Shown: positions 26,148 through 33,885 of the stretch, piece after piece
How positions within the stretch are numbered: position 1 is the first letter of the stretch
Layout of the letters: each line of letters starts with the position of its first letter
Source: Desulfoferrobacter suflitae
Lineage (GTDB): Bacteria; Desulfobacterota; Syntrophobacteria; Syntrophobacterales; Syntrophobacteraceae
NCBI RefSeq assembly: GCF_022603395.1
Contig: NZ_JAIBKA010000015.1
Span: 42,309-106,308, forward strand
DNA: 64,000 bases
Reading direction: 5' to 3'
Made by a program: the position numbers and the translations under genes
The notes under the pieces: generated by a model
The model's database searches: none
What the model was told of the DNA's origin: nothing
The model's input: the letters and a program-made list of their open reading frames with translations, nothing else

Positions 26148-27157
26148 GGGACTTCTTTGTCGATGAGCTTTTTCATGGACAGAGACAGGGTTTTGAGCAC
26201 CTCGCGCTTTTCCACGGCGGTCACCCGTTCAAAGGTATCAATGTAGTCCGGATGCACGGGGAAGAGGCGCACGAACTCATCCATGCGCTCATTCATGCGG
26301 CCGTAGAACTTGGTGAAGGGCGTCAGGTACTCACGGATTTTAGCCTGCTGCTCGGCGGTCTTCTTAAGCAGGCGCTCCGCGACCACAAATTTGACATCCT
26401 TGCGGGCAATAAGGATTTGCTCAAAGCGGTCCTTTACCCGGCGAACACTATCGGCCACAAAGGCGAAGCGGGGGCTGTCGAAGATAGCTTCCTGCACGCC
26501 GGCGATAAAGCGGAACCGCAGGTCCTTGCAAACCTCGCCAATTTCACGGAGGAAATTCAGGTCGAGGATCAGCTCCTGATCTTTTCGGCTCCTAAGAAAA
26601 TCCAGCAATTCATCCACCAAGAGAAGCAACCCTTGATTTGGGTATTTCTCATGGAAGGCAGCCATCAGGTTCTCGAAAGCCACTTTGTGGTTCGGTAATT
26701 TGTCCTGCGGAGGAAACTGGTAGTCCACTTCCCATCGAGCCAAAGCCTCTTCGAGCTGCAAGCAGATGAAATCCCGGAACGGCATGGTTGTCGCTCCGAG
26801 CTCGGTTCGGATGACTTTGAATCGACCGGCTATACGGGAAAAGGATTTCGCGACGGACTGGTTCGAAAGACCGTCCGCCAGTTCCTCGTTTTCCGCAATC
26901 GAAGATATCACCGACATGAGGTGTGATTTGCCGGTGCCGTAGTTGCCGACGACGAGTAACCCCTTATTATCGGTCGGCTGTTCGAACTGCAGCATCGGGA
27001 TGGCGACAGCGGTCAGCCGGTCGGCCATTTCCTCCGAGACCACATAAGTTTTCACGTGCTCATGTGCTCGGTCGGTTTGGTCGGCGTGAATGAGCTGTAT
27101 GGTTGATTCGATTGGCTCGAATTGAATCAGATCTCCGTATTTCATATGTTCGTCTCC

Positions 27158-27237
27158 AACCGCAAATGGACGCAAATTAACGCAAATAGGAAAAGGATCG
27201 ATGGCTCATTTGTGTGCATTTGCGTTCATTCGCGGTT
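27158..27237. repeat. NERE-type palindrome between brxF and brxC
   Basis: Arms at 27158-27187 (aaccgcaaatggacgcaaat and on) and 27208-27237 (ending cattcgcggtt) match the GxxExxY-element arms. This copy fills the intergenic space and abuts the brxC ribosome-binding site (GGAG), as the 10992 copy does for pglZ. Confidence 0.75.
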
Positions 27238-27251
27238 CCAGTTCCTTGCCT

Positions 27252-27728
27252 TCATGCCGACGCCTCCGGGCTGACTACCAGGAAATCCCGCAACGGATAT
27301 CGTTTGTATTCGGGGTGATCGGGCTTGGCGTAGACCATGTGCTCTCCGCCAATGGGGCCGCCCCAGGACGCAACCACCGTCTTGTTTCGAGAGAGCCCCT
27401 GCAGCAGTCGAAGCGGGTCCTGTTTGAGCGAGACATCGAACAGCACTTCAATGTTGTCGAGAAGGACCACATCGGCCCGGGCCGCATCCACTACATCGGA
27501 GAGGAGACGCGGCAATTGAAGCACCCGCTGACGTTCGGTGAGGTCAAGCGTCCGGCGCGACAACTCGAGATTGACATTGAGCAGCGGAGCGTTCGTACGT
27601 TCGTGAACCTCCTGGAGCACGGCGGTCTTTCCCATCCCGGCAGGGGCCACCAGCATGACTAGGCGGTGATACAGCTCGGCAGCCTGCTCGATGCTTCGTA
27701 TGACTCTTTCCGCAAGCGGCTCCCCCAT
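27252..27728 (-). CDS. brxF: BREX-3 P-loop protein BrxF
   Basis: The 158-residue small P-loop NTPase has Walker A LVAPAGMGKTAVLQE near residue 28 and Walker B ADVVLLDNIEVLFD near residue 85. The tail YAKPDHPEYKRYPLRDFLV is what I know from BrxF, the marker protein of type 3 BREX. Its ATG overlaps the TAA of the HTH gene (TAATG), so the two are translationally coupled. The downstream space to brxC is filled by a NERE palindrome. BrxF presumably assists BrxC; its exact role is not known. Confidence 0.88.
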   Translation of the reverse strand: MGEPLAERVIRSIEQAAELYHRLVMLVAPAGMGKTAVLQEVHERTNAPLLNVNLELSRRTLDLTERQRVLQLPRLLSDVVDAARADVVLLDNIEVLFDVSLKQDPLRLLQGLSRNKTVVASWGGPIGGEHMVYAKPDHPEYKRYPLRDFLVVSPEASA

Positions 27729-27934
27729 TACTGATCACCCCCTGAATCCGCCTGGCTGGATCGAGTTTCATCGAGCCATCGGTCAATGCCTCCTTTTCGG
27801 AAACGCCAGTGTCGACCGATCTTCTGGGAGGGGATCTTGCCTTCCCGGACGAGCTTGTAGAGTGTGGATTGTGGGATCTTCAAGTAGGCCGCCAACTCTT
27901 TGATGGTCAGTACATCATCTGGCTTTTCATCCAT
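27728..27934 (-). CDS. Excisionase-type helix-turn-helix protein, BREX-3 first gene
   Basis: The 68-residue MerR/excisionase-like DNA-binding protein has the characteristic VLTIKELAAYLKIPQSTLYK, LVREGKIPSQKIGRHWRFRK and IDRWLDE. The ATG at 27934 has GAGGT about eight bases upstream; the longer upstream frame has no such site and poor composition. Such a gene commonly heads BREX-3 operons and is a likely transcriptional regulator. It overlaps brxF by one base. About 180 bases upstream with no gene probably include the operon promoter. Confidence 0.85.
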   Translation of the reverse strand: MDEKPDDVLTIKELAAYLKIPQSTLYKLVREGKIPSQKIGRHWRFRKGGIDRWLDETRSSQADSGGDQ

Positions 27935-28112
27935 CGGGCGCACCTCTCCAACATCAAGACATTGTTCAACCGAAACATCATATTTATCTCGGAATTTACA
28001 GTTACTGGCAATTGTTGTCGAGCGTTTTCCCGAGTCGAAGGCAGGGGCTACATGGTTGTGTGGTCCGCTTGGAGAAATGTGAGCATGAAGACGCCATAGT
28101 CGCAGGCATCTA

Positions 28113-28730
28113 GGCATGGACCTCATCCCATGACTTTCCGCTTCTTACATCGGCGAGAAGGAACCGTGCCCCTTGATTGTCGGTTGGATTGAGCCACAAC
28201 ATCCGTTGAAAGACCTGCTCTGCTTCGGCAACCCGTTTGAGACGCGCCGGAGGCAAAGCCCGTAGCCATGCAGACATCGCAGGTACGGCCGGTTGTCGAT
28301 CCACCCCCAGGCGAGAACACCGTCGAAGGCCTCGCCCAGGGAAAGCGCGCCGATGCGCATGCGCATTTCATAATGACGCAGGGCGTCTTTCGGCATACGG
28401 TCAAAAGTCATGGTCCCCAGATGAGCATGGGCATCGAGACAGCGGAGATCCGCAGCCAGAAGCTCCATCAGCAGCGTTCGCGCCTCATCGAGGTCACCGG
28501 CCGCCTTCAATTCGTTGGATCGGGTGATCGGATCGTTGAAGGGGTCCGAAGGGTTCGCGCCGGGAATGACTTGCTCCATCTCGAACAACATGGGGCGAGG
28601 ACCACGCGCGATGATCGGTGATGCCCACTTCGGAATCGGTTCGTCGGGCTCCCCCCCAATATTCATCGGCAGGGTCCCACAGTCCGCGATCATAGAGTCC
28701 CAGAGCTTTGAGATCCAAGAAAGACTTCAT
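28113..28730 (-). pseudogene. Frameshifted TPR-like protein
   Basis: Three minus-strand frames together make one protein of about 200 residues. The start is MKSFLDLKALGLYDRG (from 28730). The middle (EPIPKWASPIIARGPRP through LGTMTFDRMPKDALRHYE and YLRCLHGYGLCL) is in a second frame. The end (AEAEQVFQRMLWLNPTDNQG, to about 28113) is in a third. The helical repeat pattern resembles tetratricopeptide proteins. At least two frameshifts make it a pseudogene. Its function is unknown. It meets the integrase fragment head-on at the island edge. Confidence 0.75.
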
Positions 28731-28790
28731 TTTTCACGACCTACGTCATTGTTTTGTGCCCAATATGAGAAGAGCAGGGGTGGCTGAAGG
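28720..28790 (+). pseudogene. Tyrosine recombinase C-terminal fragment
   Basis: The plus strand encodes FIFHDLRHCFVPNMRRAGV, which matches the conserved HxLR region (box II) of phage-type integrases (usually FHDLRHTFVSNLRRAGV). Nothing upstream or the catalytic Tyr downstream is recognisable. The fragment lies about 125 bases from the 3' end of tRNA-Leu, where integrases of tRNA-targeted islands normally sit. Confidence 0.75.
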
Positions 28791-28914
28791 GGAAAATGAT
28801 GGCTTTTCCGTCTTTACCGAAAATGGAAAACGCCCGCCCGTCGTTACTCGTCGTTACCGGGGCAAAAGAGGCGGGATGCGATTTGACGGGGCAAGGCGTT
28901 TTACCAATGATTTC

Positions 28915-29002
28915 TGGTGCCTGGGGCGAGAATCGAACTCGCACGGAGCTGAGCTCCAAGGGATTTTAAGTCCCTTGTGTCTACCTATTCCACCACCCAG
29001 GC
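28915..29002 (-). tRNA. tRNA-Leu (anticodon UAA), CCA encoded
   Basis: The minus-strand sequence folds as a class II tRNA. The acceptor strand GCCTGGG pairs with CCCAGGC, the anticodon loop is CTTAAAA (TAA), there is a long variable arm, the T-arm contains GTTCGATTC, and the CCA end is encoded. It marks the right edge of the BREX-3 island. Confidence 0.95.
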
Positions 29003-29204
29003 CCAAGGTTTAGAGGGAGAAATTTGTATCATAAAGTGAAAATTGCTGACAAGGAAAAATCCTCAAAGCCACAGTCCATAGCCTGGGATCGGGAAAATCG
29101 CATCCGAGTACGCTGCTGAACTGATCCCTTTCTTGCGAAAAAACCACCTAAAACAGCCCACGGTTAGAACGAGATCTCCGCGGTTTCCCGACCATTGTTT
29201 TCGC

Positions 29205-29233
29205 TTGACAGGATTTTTCAAGATTTACTATAG
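29205..29233 (+). promoter_or_regulatory. Probable sigma-70 promoter of the aromatic acid operon
   Basis: TTGACA at 29205-29210 is followed, 16-17 bases later, by a -10-like ACTATA/CTATAG at 29227-29233. Transcription would start near 29240, about 60 bases before the leader peptide and 275 bases before livJ. Confidence 0.6.
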
Positions 29234-29297
29234 ATGAAGGCATGCAAAGGATTATATCCCCTGCAATGAAAACAGCATTCAAAAAGGGTGGATAGCG

Positions 29298-29375
29298 ATG
29301 GGCAGCCGAACCGACAAGGCGCGTTCCTACCTGGGTTACTACTGTTACGCCTATTTGAGGCGGTCTGCCCTTTGA
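29298..29375 (+). CDS. Tyr-rich leader peptide
   Basis: The 25-codon frame encodes MGSRTDKARSYLGYYCYAYL and five further residues ending at TGA 29373-29375. Five of codons 11-19 are Tyr (TAC/TAT), far above chance. A purine-rich site (AAGGGTGG) lies upstream. The frame runs straight into the structures at 29356-29439, the arrangement of amino-acid biosynthetic leader peptides. Ribosome stalling at the Tyr codons when charged tRNA-Tyr is low would control read-through into livJ. The gene is too short for standard gene callers and is inferred from composition and context. Confidence 0.7.
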   Translation: MGSRTDKARSYLGYYCYAYLRRSAL

Positions 29376-29439
29376 TTGTGCGCCTCAGGGATCCAAGGCC
29401 GTGGGCAGATCGCTAAAAGGGTTTGCCCACGGCTTTTTT
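29356..29439 (+). terminator. Attenuator: pause hairpin, antiterminator and terminator
   Basis: Three mutually exclusive pairings are visible. Hairpin 1 is TGAGGCG (29356-29362) with CGCCTCA (29381-29387). The terminator is GCCGTGGGCA (29398-29407) with TGCCCACGGC (29424-29433), followed by six T. The antiterminator is TCTGCCC (29364-29370), inside the loop of hairpin 1, with GGGCAGA (29403-29409), which is part of the terminator stem. A ribosome stalled on the Tyr codons would open hairpin 1 and free TCTGCCC to block the terminator. Confidence 0.75.
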
Positions 29440-29442
29440 ATT

Positions 29443-29478
29443 GTTGAAGCCGTGGTGTTGCAGCCGCGGCTTTTTTTT
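29443..29478 (+). terminator. Second terminator-like hairpin before livJ
   Basis: AAGCCGTGG pairs with CCGCGGCTT (one G-T pair) across an 8-base loop and is followed by eight T. It lies directly after the attenuator and before the livJ ribosome-binding site, giving a tandem terminator pair in the leader. Confidence 0.65.
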
Positions 29479-29515
29479 GGGGCATGAGCGGTTAACCAAC
29501 AACAAAGGAGTCATT

Positions 29516-30697
29516 ATGAAAGGTTCAAATCGACATTTCGCTTCGCTATTATGGTTCATCGCTGTGTGCAGCATGGTGTTATGCCCATTGCTTGCCGCAC
29601 CAGCCAGTGCCGCGGAGAAAGAACCCTACAAAATCGGTGCGGTCTTTTCTATCACCGGTCCGGCCTCTTTCCTGGGTGAGCCGGAAAAAAAGACCGCGGA
29701 AATGATCAGGGACGCCATAAACAAGCAGGGCGGTGTGGATGGTCACCCGGTTGAACTGATCATCTATGACGATGAAAGCGACCCGACCAAGTGCAATCTG
29801 GCCGTCAAGAAATTGATCAAACGCGACAACGTCCCGGTCATCATCGGCCCCAGCACCAGCGGCACCAGTCTCGCCGTGGTTGGAGTCGCCGAGGAGGCAC
29901 AGACCCCTCTTATTTCCTGCGCGGCCAGCTACAAAATCGTGACGCCCATTGAAGAGCGCAAGTGGATTTTTAAGGTGGCCGGCTCCGATCTCCACGTGGT
30001 GGGCAAAATGTATGACCACATGAAGGCAAAAGGCATCAATAAGATAGGCGTCATGACTGTCTCCGACGGCTTTGGAGCAAGCGGACGGGAAGAATTGCTG
30101 AAGCTTGCTCCCGAGTACGGAATCGAAATCGTCGCCGACGAACGATACGGTCCCAAAGACACGGATCTCACGCCGCAGTTGACCAAGATAAGAGCAGCCG
30201 GGCCGCAAGCGGTCGTCAACTGGTCCACCGGGCCCACGCAAATTCTGGCCGTCAAGAACTGGCGTGATTTGGGAATGGAATCCATCCCCCTTTATCAAAG
30301 CCACGGCTTCGGCAGCAAGAAGAACATAGAATTGGCGGGCAAGGCTGCTGAAGGAGTACTGCTGCCGTTGGCCAAGGTCAATGTGGGACCCCTGCTTGCC
30401 GACGATGACCCGCAGAAAAAGGTCATCATGGAATACACCAAGGAATATGAAGCCCGGTACAATGAGCCGATTTCGTCCTTTGGCGGGCATGCATGGGATT
30501 CCATGTACCTGGCGATGGCAGCTCTTGAAGCAGCCGGACCGGACCGGGCCAAGGTTCGGGATCAACTGGAGAATACCAAAGGATTCGTCGGACAGCACGG
30601 GGTATTCAATTTTTCCCCTGAGGACCACAACGGTCTCAGCAAAGACGACTTGGTCATGGTGGTGGTAAAGGATGGTGACTGGGCCCTGGCGCAATAG
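29516..30697 (+). CDS. ABC transporter substrate-binding protein (LivJ/LivK-type)
   Basis: The 393-residue periplasmic binding protein is of the amino-acid (type I fold) family. It has a signal peptide (MKGSNRHFASLLWFIAVCSM to about ASA) and mature start AEKEPYKIGAVFSITGPASF. Family segments are GHPVELIIYDDESDPTK, PVIIGPSTSGTSLAV and SSFGGHAWDSMYLAM. The ATG at 29516 has AAGGAG seven bases upstream; the longer frame would begin in the terminator. It feeds the LivHMGF permease downstream. Homologues bind branched-chain or aromatic amino acids and aromatic acids. The downstream paaK and iorAB and the Tyr leader favour an aromatic substrate, which is inference. Confidence 0.9.
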   Translation: MKGSNRHFASLLWFIAVCSMVLCPLLAAPASAAEKEPYKIGAVFSITGPASFLGEPEKKTAEMIRDAINKQGGVDGHPVELIIYDDESDPTKCNLAVKKLIKRDNVPVIIGPSTSGTSLAVVGVAEEAQTPLISCAASYKIVTPIEERKWIFKVAGSDLHVVGKMYDHMKAKGINKIGVMTVSDGFGASGREELLKLAPEYGIEIVADERYGPKDTDLTPQLTKIRAAGPQAVVNWSTGPTQILAVKNWRDLGMESIPLYQSHGFGSKKNIELAGKAAEGVLLPLAKVNVGPLLADDDPQKKVIMEYTKEYEARYNEPISSFGGHAWDSMYLAMAALEAAGPDRAKVRDQLENTKGFVGQHGVFNFSPEDHNGLSKDDLVMVVVKDGDWALAQ

Positions 30698-31193
30698 CGA
30701 GCGGCCATACGCTGCAAGCATCCGGGTTATACCGACCTGTATCGGGTGATTCATATGGTACCAGCGCGCAGGCGACGTTTCGGCCCAATACCGCCGGGGC
30801 GGCAGGAATCCAGAAAAGCAGGGCAATGCTCCGGGTGGCTGTCTCCCTGGTGGTATTTCACCGGCAGGACGCAAGGGCAGGACGGATTCATTAACATTCC
30901 GGCTGCTATTGTCAGTTTCGAGTGTTGAGGTTGACTGTTCAACCCGAATTGAAGATGCGGGCTTCGGTTCGGAGCTTTTTTGTGCTCCAGCTGACCCGCA
31001 TTTTTTGCCTCTATTCGGCAATCTTCATTTAACAGAGCCCAATCGGTATCCCGCCGTGCTACCGCCAGGACGGCAAGCAATAATCGTTGCATTGCATTGA
31101 GCTAACGGGTATTTTACCTAACTTTGGCGTGGCCTGAGCAACACGCGGACAAACCATGCGCTCGCATCCAACAAGGAGGCAAATACAGAGATC
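30698..31193 (+). other. Intergenic region between livJ and livH with a terminator-like structure
   Basis: No gene is seen in these 496 bases. ATGCGGG at 30955-30961 pairs with CCCGCAT at 30995-31001, enclosing a second stem (GGAGC/GCTCC), and is followed by six T. It would act as a partial terminator, allowing the binding protein to be made in excess over the permease, as is common in such operons. AAGGAGG at 31173 is the likely ribosome-binding site for livH. Confidence 0.6.
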
Positions 31194-32096
31194 GTGGATG
31201 AATTTGGGCTGGGCACCGACCTGCTGCAATATACCGTCAGTGGTCTGACGATAGGCGCCATCTACGCCTTGGTGGCCATTGGCTACAACATCATTTACAA
31301 TGTTACCGAAATCATTAACTTTGCGCAGGGCGAATTTGTCATGCTGGGCGGCCTGTTTGCCGTCTTTTTCATGGGTACGCTGCATTTTCCTGTGTTTGCC
31401 GCTTTCTTTGCAGCCATCGTCATGGTCGCCCTTGCAGGGTTTGCCATGGAGCGCTTTGTCGTGCGGCGGGCACGCCATGCCAGTGTCCTCTCTCTCATCA
31501 TCATTACGATCGCCATTTCCATCATATTGAAAGGGACAGCGATGCTTGGGTGGGGCAAGGACCCCTACAGTCTGCCGGCTTTCACTGCGGGCAGCCCCAT
31601 CCTGATCGGCGGGGCGGCCTTACAGATTCAGGCGCTTTGGGTGCTTGGAGTGAGCATTGCCATTGTTGTCTCCCTGACCCTCTTCTTTCACCATTCACTC
31701 TACGGGAAGGCCATGCTGGCCTGTGCGGACAATCCTTCGGCGGCGCGCATGGTGGGAATTCGGGTACGCCAGATGGTGTTGCTTTCGTTCGTCCTGAGTG
31801 CTGCCATTGGAGCGGCTGCGGGTGTGGCCATCACGCCGATTTCGCTGATGGAGTATGACCGAGGAGCGCTGTTGGGTCTCAAGGGCTTTGGCGCAGCGGC
31901 CTTGGGTGGCCTCGGCAACTTTTATGGAGCTTTTGTGGCAGGACTTCTGTTGGGCCTCGCCGAATCCTTCTGTGCCGGCTATCTCTCCTCCGGCTACAAG
32001 GATGCGGTTGCTCTCATTCTGCTGCTGCTGGTACTTTTCTTTAAGCCCGAAGGCTTGTTTGGAAGCGCTGAAGCGGCGAAGCTGAAAAGGTTTTGA
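31194..32096 (+). CDS. livH: Branched-chain/aromatic amino acid ABC transporter permease LivH-type
   Basis: The 300-residue inner-membrane permease has about eight hydrophobic segments. Family sequence is QYTVSGLTIGAIYALVAIGY and NVTEIINFAQGEFVMLGG at the N-terminus and the cytoplasmic EAA-like loop ADNPSAARMVGIRVRQM near residue 180. It starts with GTG at 31194; AAGGAGG lies 14 bases upstream, a rather long spacing. It forms the membrane pore with LivM, driven by LivG and LivF. The livM ATG follows one base after its stop. Confidence 0.92.
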   Translation: MDEFGLGTDLLQYTVSGLTIGAIYALVAIGYNIIYNVTEIINFAQGEFVMLGGLFAVFFMGTLHFPVFAAFFAAIVMVALAGFAMERFVVRRARHASVLSLIIITIAISIILKGTAMLGWGKDPYSLPAFTAGSPILIGGAALQIQALWVLGVSIAIVVSLTLFFHHSLYGKAMLACADNPSAARMVGIRVRQMVLLSFVLSAAIGAAAGVAITPISLMEYDRGALLGLKGFGAAALGGLGNFYGAFVAGLLLGLAESFCAGYLSSGYKDAVALILLLLVLFFKPEGLFGSAEAAKLKRF

Positions 32097-32097
32097 A

Positions 32098-33078
32098 ATG
32101 AGGACAACGGACCGTTGGATTTTCACCGTTGTATTCCTGCTGATTGCCGTGTTCCCGTGGCTGGTAGGGCGCATCAGCGGCATTTCGCACTACATCGAGG
32201 TCATGATATTTGCCGGCATCTTCAGTCTGGTGTGCCTCGGGTTGAGCCTGCTGATGGGCTACGCGGGGCAGATTTCTCTCGCACAAGCCGCCTTTTTCGG
32301 TATTGGCGCGTATACTTCAGGCATCCTCACGGCCCGGTTTGACTGGAATCCGTGGCTTGCCATGCCCGTGGGCGCAGTTTTGGCGGCTGCCGTAGCGTGG
32401 ATCGTGGGAGTCCCCGCCCTGCGACTCAGGGGTCACTATCTTGCCATGGCCACCCTGGGCTTTGGAGTTATCGTGCATATCGTTTTCAGTGAGGAGGTGG
32501 AGTGGACCGGCGGCCCTTCCGGGATGGTCGACATACCGGGTCTTGCCATCGCAGGCTGGCGTATATCGAGCGAAGTTCAGTGGTATTACCTGATCTGGGG
32601 GATCGTTTTCCTGGCCCTGCTGTTTTCTTTTCATATCCTGCATTCGCGCGTCGGCAGGGCGCTGCGCGCGATTCACGAAGAGGAGATCGCGGCCGAGGCC
32701 ATGGGCGTACCGACGGCACGCTACAAAGTGCAGATATTTGTGTTCGGAGCTGTACTGGCAGCCATAGCAGGCAGCTTTTACACACACTACGTGACATTCC
32801 TGAGTCCCAGTTCCTTTAATCTCATGTGGTCCATCCGCTTTGTTCTGATGGTCATGGTGGGCGGTATGCAGAGTCTCTGGGGGGCGCTTCTCGGCACCGT
32901 GCTGTTGACCTTTGTGGGAAACGAATGGCTGCAGGTGTTCGCCGATTTTGAAGTTTTGGTGTATGGTGCGATTCTCCTGGTTGTGGCTCTGTTTCTGCCG
33001 CAGGGACTGATCTCGGTGCTGCGTCGCGGCCCTGGAGGCGCGCGCAGTTCCGTTTCTCGATTGGGCGGCGAAGGTTGA
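32098..33078 (+). CDS. livM: Branched-chain/aromatic amino acid ABC transporter permease LivM-type
   Basis: The 326-residue partner permease has about nine hydrophobic segments. It has LLMGYAGQISLAQAAFFGIG near residue 55, typical of LivM, and the coupling loop SRVGRALRAIHEEEIAAEAM near residue 185. The C-terminus (LPQGLISVLRRG) is typical. The stop TGA overlaps the livG start ATG, so livM and livG are translationally coupled. Confidence 0.92.
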   Translation: MRTTDRWIFTVVFLLIAVFPWLVGRISGISHYIEVMIFAGIFSLVCLGLSLLMGYAGQISLAQAAFFGIGAYTSGILTARFDWNPWLAMPVGAVLAAAVAWIVGVPALRLRGHYLAMATLGFGVIVHIVFSEEVEWTGGPSGMVDIPGLAIAGWRISSEVQWYYLIWGIVFLALLFSFHILHSRVGRALRAIHEEEIAAEAMGVPTARYKVQIFVFGAVLAAIAGSFYTHYVTFLSPSSFNLMWSIRFVLMVMVGGMQSLWGALLGTVLLTFVGNEWLQVFADFEVLVYGAILLVVALFLPQGLISVLRRGPGGARSSVSRLGGEG

Positions 33079-33863
33079 TGGAACATCCTGCACGACAACC
33101 TGGGGCATCCATTTTGGAGCTCAACGACATTCAGATGAGCTTCGGTGGAGTCCATGCTCTCAAGGGCATCAATCACGCTGTTCCGGAAGGGATCATTCAG
33201 GCCGTTATCGGCCCCAACGGAGCGGGCAAGACCACTCTGTTCCACTGTATCAGCGGACTGCTGAACCCCACTGAGGGTTCGATCCTTTTTCGGGGAGCAG
33301 AAATCAACGGACTGGCCCCTCATAGGATCGCGCATCTGGGAATTTCGCGCACTTTTCAGCACGTAGCCCTGTTCAAGAGCATGACGGTACTTGAAAACGT
33401 CATGCTTGGCCGGCACAGTCGAACACGCAGTGGGTTCTGGGCGACCGGCCTGCGCTTTCCCGGCATGCGCAGTGAAGAGCGTAACATCCACAAAAAAGCC
33501 GAGGCATTTCTGGATCTTGTAGGATTGGCGGATGCTTCGCGGTTGCAGGCTGGAACGCTCCCCCTCGGTAAACAAAAGATTCTCGAGATCGCTCGTGCGC
33601 TGGCCACGGAACCACGGCTTGTGCTGCTGGATGAGCCGGCCGGCGGTCTCAATATGACCGAAACCGAAGAGCTCGGAGTGCTCATTCAGAAGATTTGTCA
33701 GACCGGAATAACAGTGGTTCTGGTGGAGCACGACATGAACCTGGTCATGGATATCTCGGACCAGATTCTGGTGCTGCACTACGGGCAGTATCTGGCTTCT
33801 GGAACACCGCAGCATATCAAAGACGATCCGGCCGTCATCGAAGCCTACCTGGGGGAAAACTGA
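33078..33863 (+). CDS. livG: ABC transporter ATP-binding protein LivG-type
   Basis: The 261-residue ATPase has Walker A IGPNGAGKTTLFHCISG and Q-loop GISRTFQHVALF. The signature is in the unusual form LPLGKQKILEIARAL, in which the usual LSxGxQ reads LPLGKQ. Walker B is RLVLLDEPAGGLN and the switch His is in VVLVEHDMNLVM. I chose the ATG at 33078 overlapping the livM stop rather than the TTG three bases earlier. It powers amino acid uptake with LivF. Confidence 0.92.
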   Translation: MEHPARQPGASILELNDIQMSFGGVHALKGINHAVPEGIIQAVIGPNGAGKTTLFHCISGLLNPTEGSILFRGAEINGLAPHRIAHLGISRTFQHVALFKSMTVLENVMLGRHSRTRSGFWATGLRFPGMRSEERNIHKKAEAFLDLVGLADASRLQAGTLPLGKQKILEIARALATEPRLVLLDEPAGGLNMTETEELGVLIQKICQTGITVVLVEHDMNLVMDISDQILVLHYGQYLASGTPQHIKDDPAVIEAYLGEN

Positions 33864-33885
33864 TGCCATCGGGGTTTGAGGAAGC

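Larger units (their letters stand above)
21935..27145 (-). pseudogene. brxC: BREX-3 ATPase brxC, split by IS630 and frameshifted
   Basis: The large BREX ATPase (DUF6079-type, about 1250 residues without the IS) starts at 27145 ([12 protein letters not shown]) with GGAG upstream. Walker A is [13 protein letters not shown] near residue 75. The gene is cut at the TA at 25231-25232 by an IS630 element. Removing 23833-25230 and one TA gives ...[17 protein letters not shown], in frame. A second lesion lies near 22500-22511: frame 1 runs to a nonsense tail (stop at 22350), while the natural C-terminus ([18 protein letters not shown] onward, to 21935) is in the +1 frame. One extra G in the GGG at 22507-22509 would explain it. 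It also carries two in-frame palindromic insertions (22928-22998 and 26088-26147). BREX-3 is therefore unlikely to work unless brxC is supplied elsewhere. Confidence 0.85.

Noticed and set aside
10992..27237. CRISPR array
   Set aside because: The repeated units are inverted, far apart and lie within genes; there are no regular direct repeats with spacers.
29298..29439. T-box riboswitch
   Set aside because: No T-box consensus sequence (TGGNACCGCG-like) is visible, while a leader peptide with Tyr codons is.
29579..31021. Minus-strand frame of 480 codons
   Set aside because: It is a shadow of the livJ coding strand and the following gap; the livJ frame has a signal peptide and family motifs.
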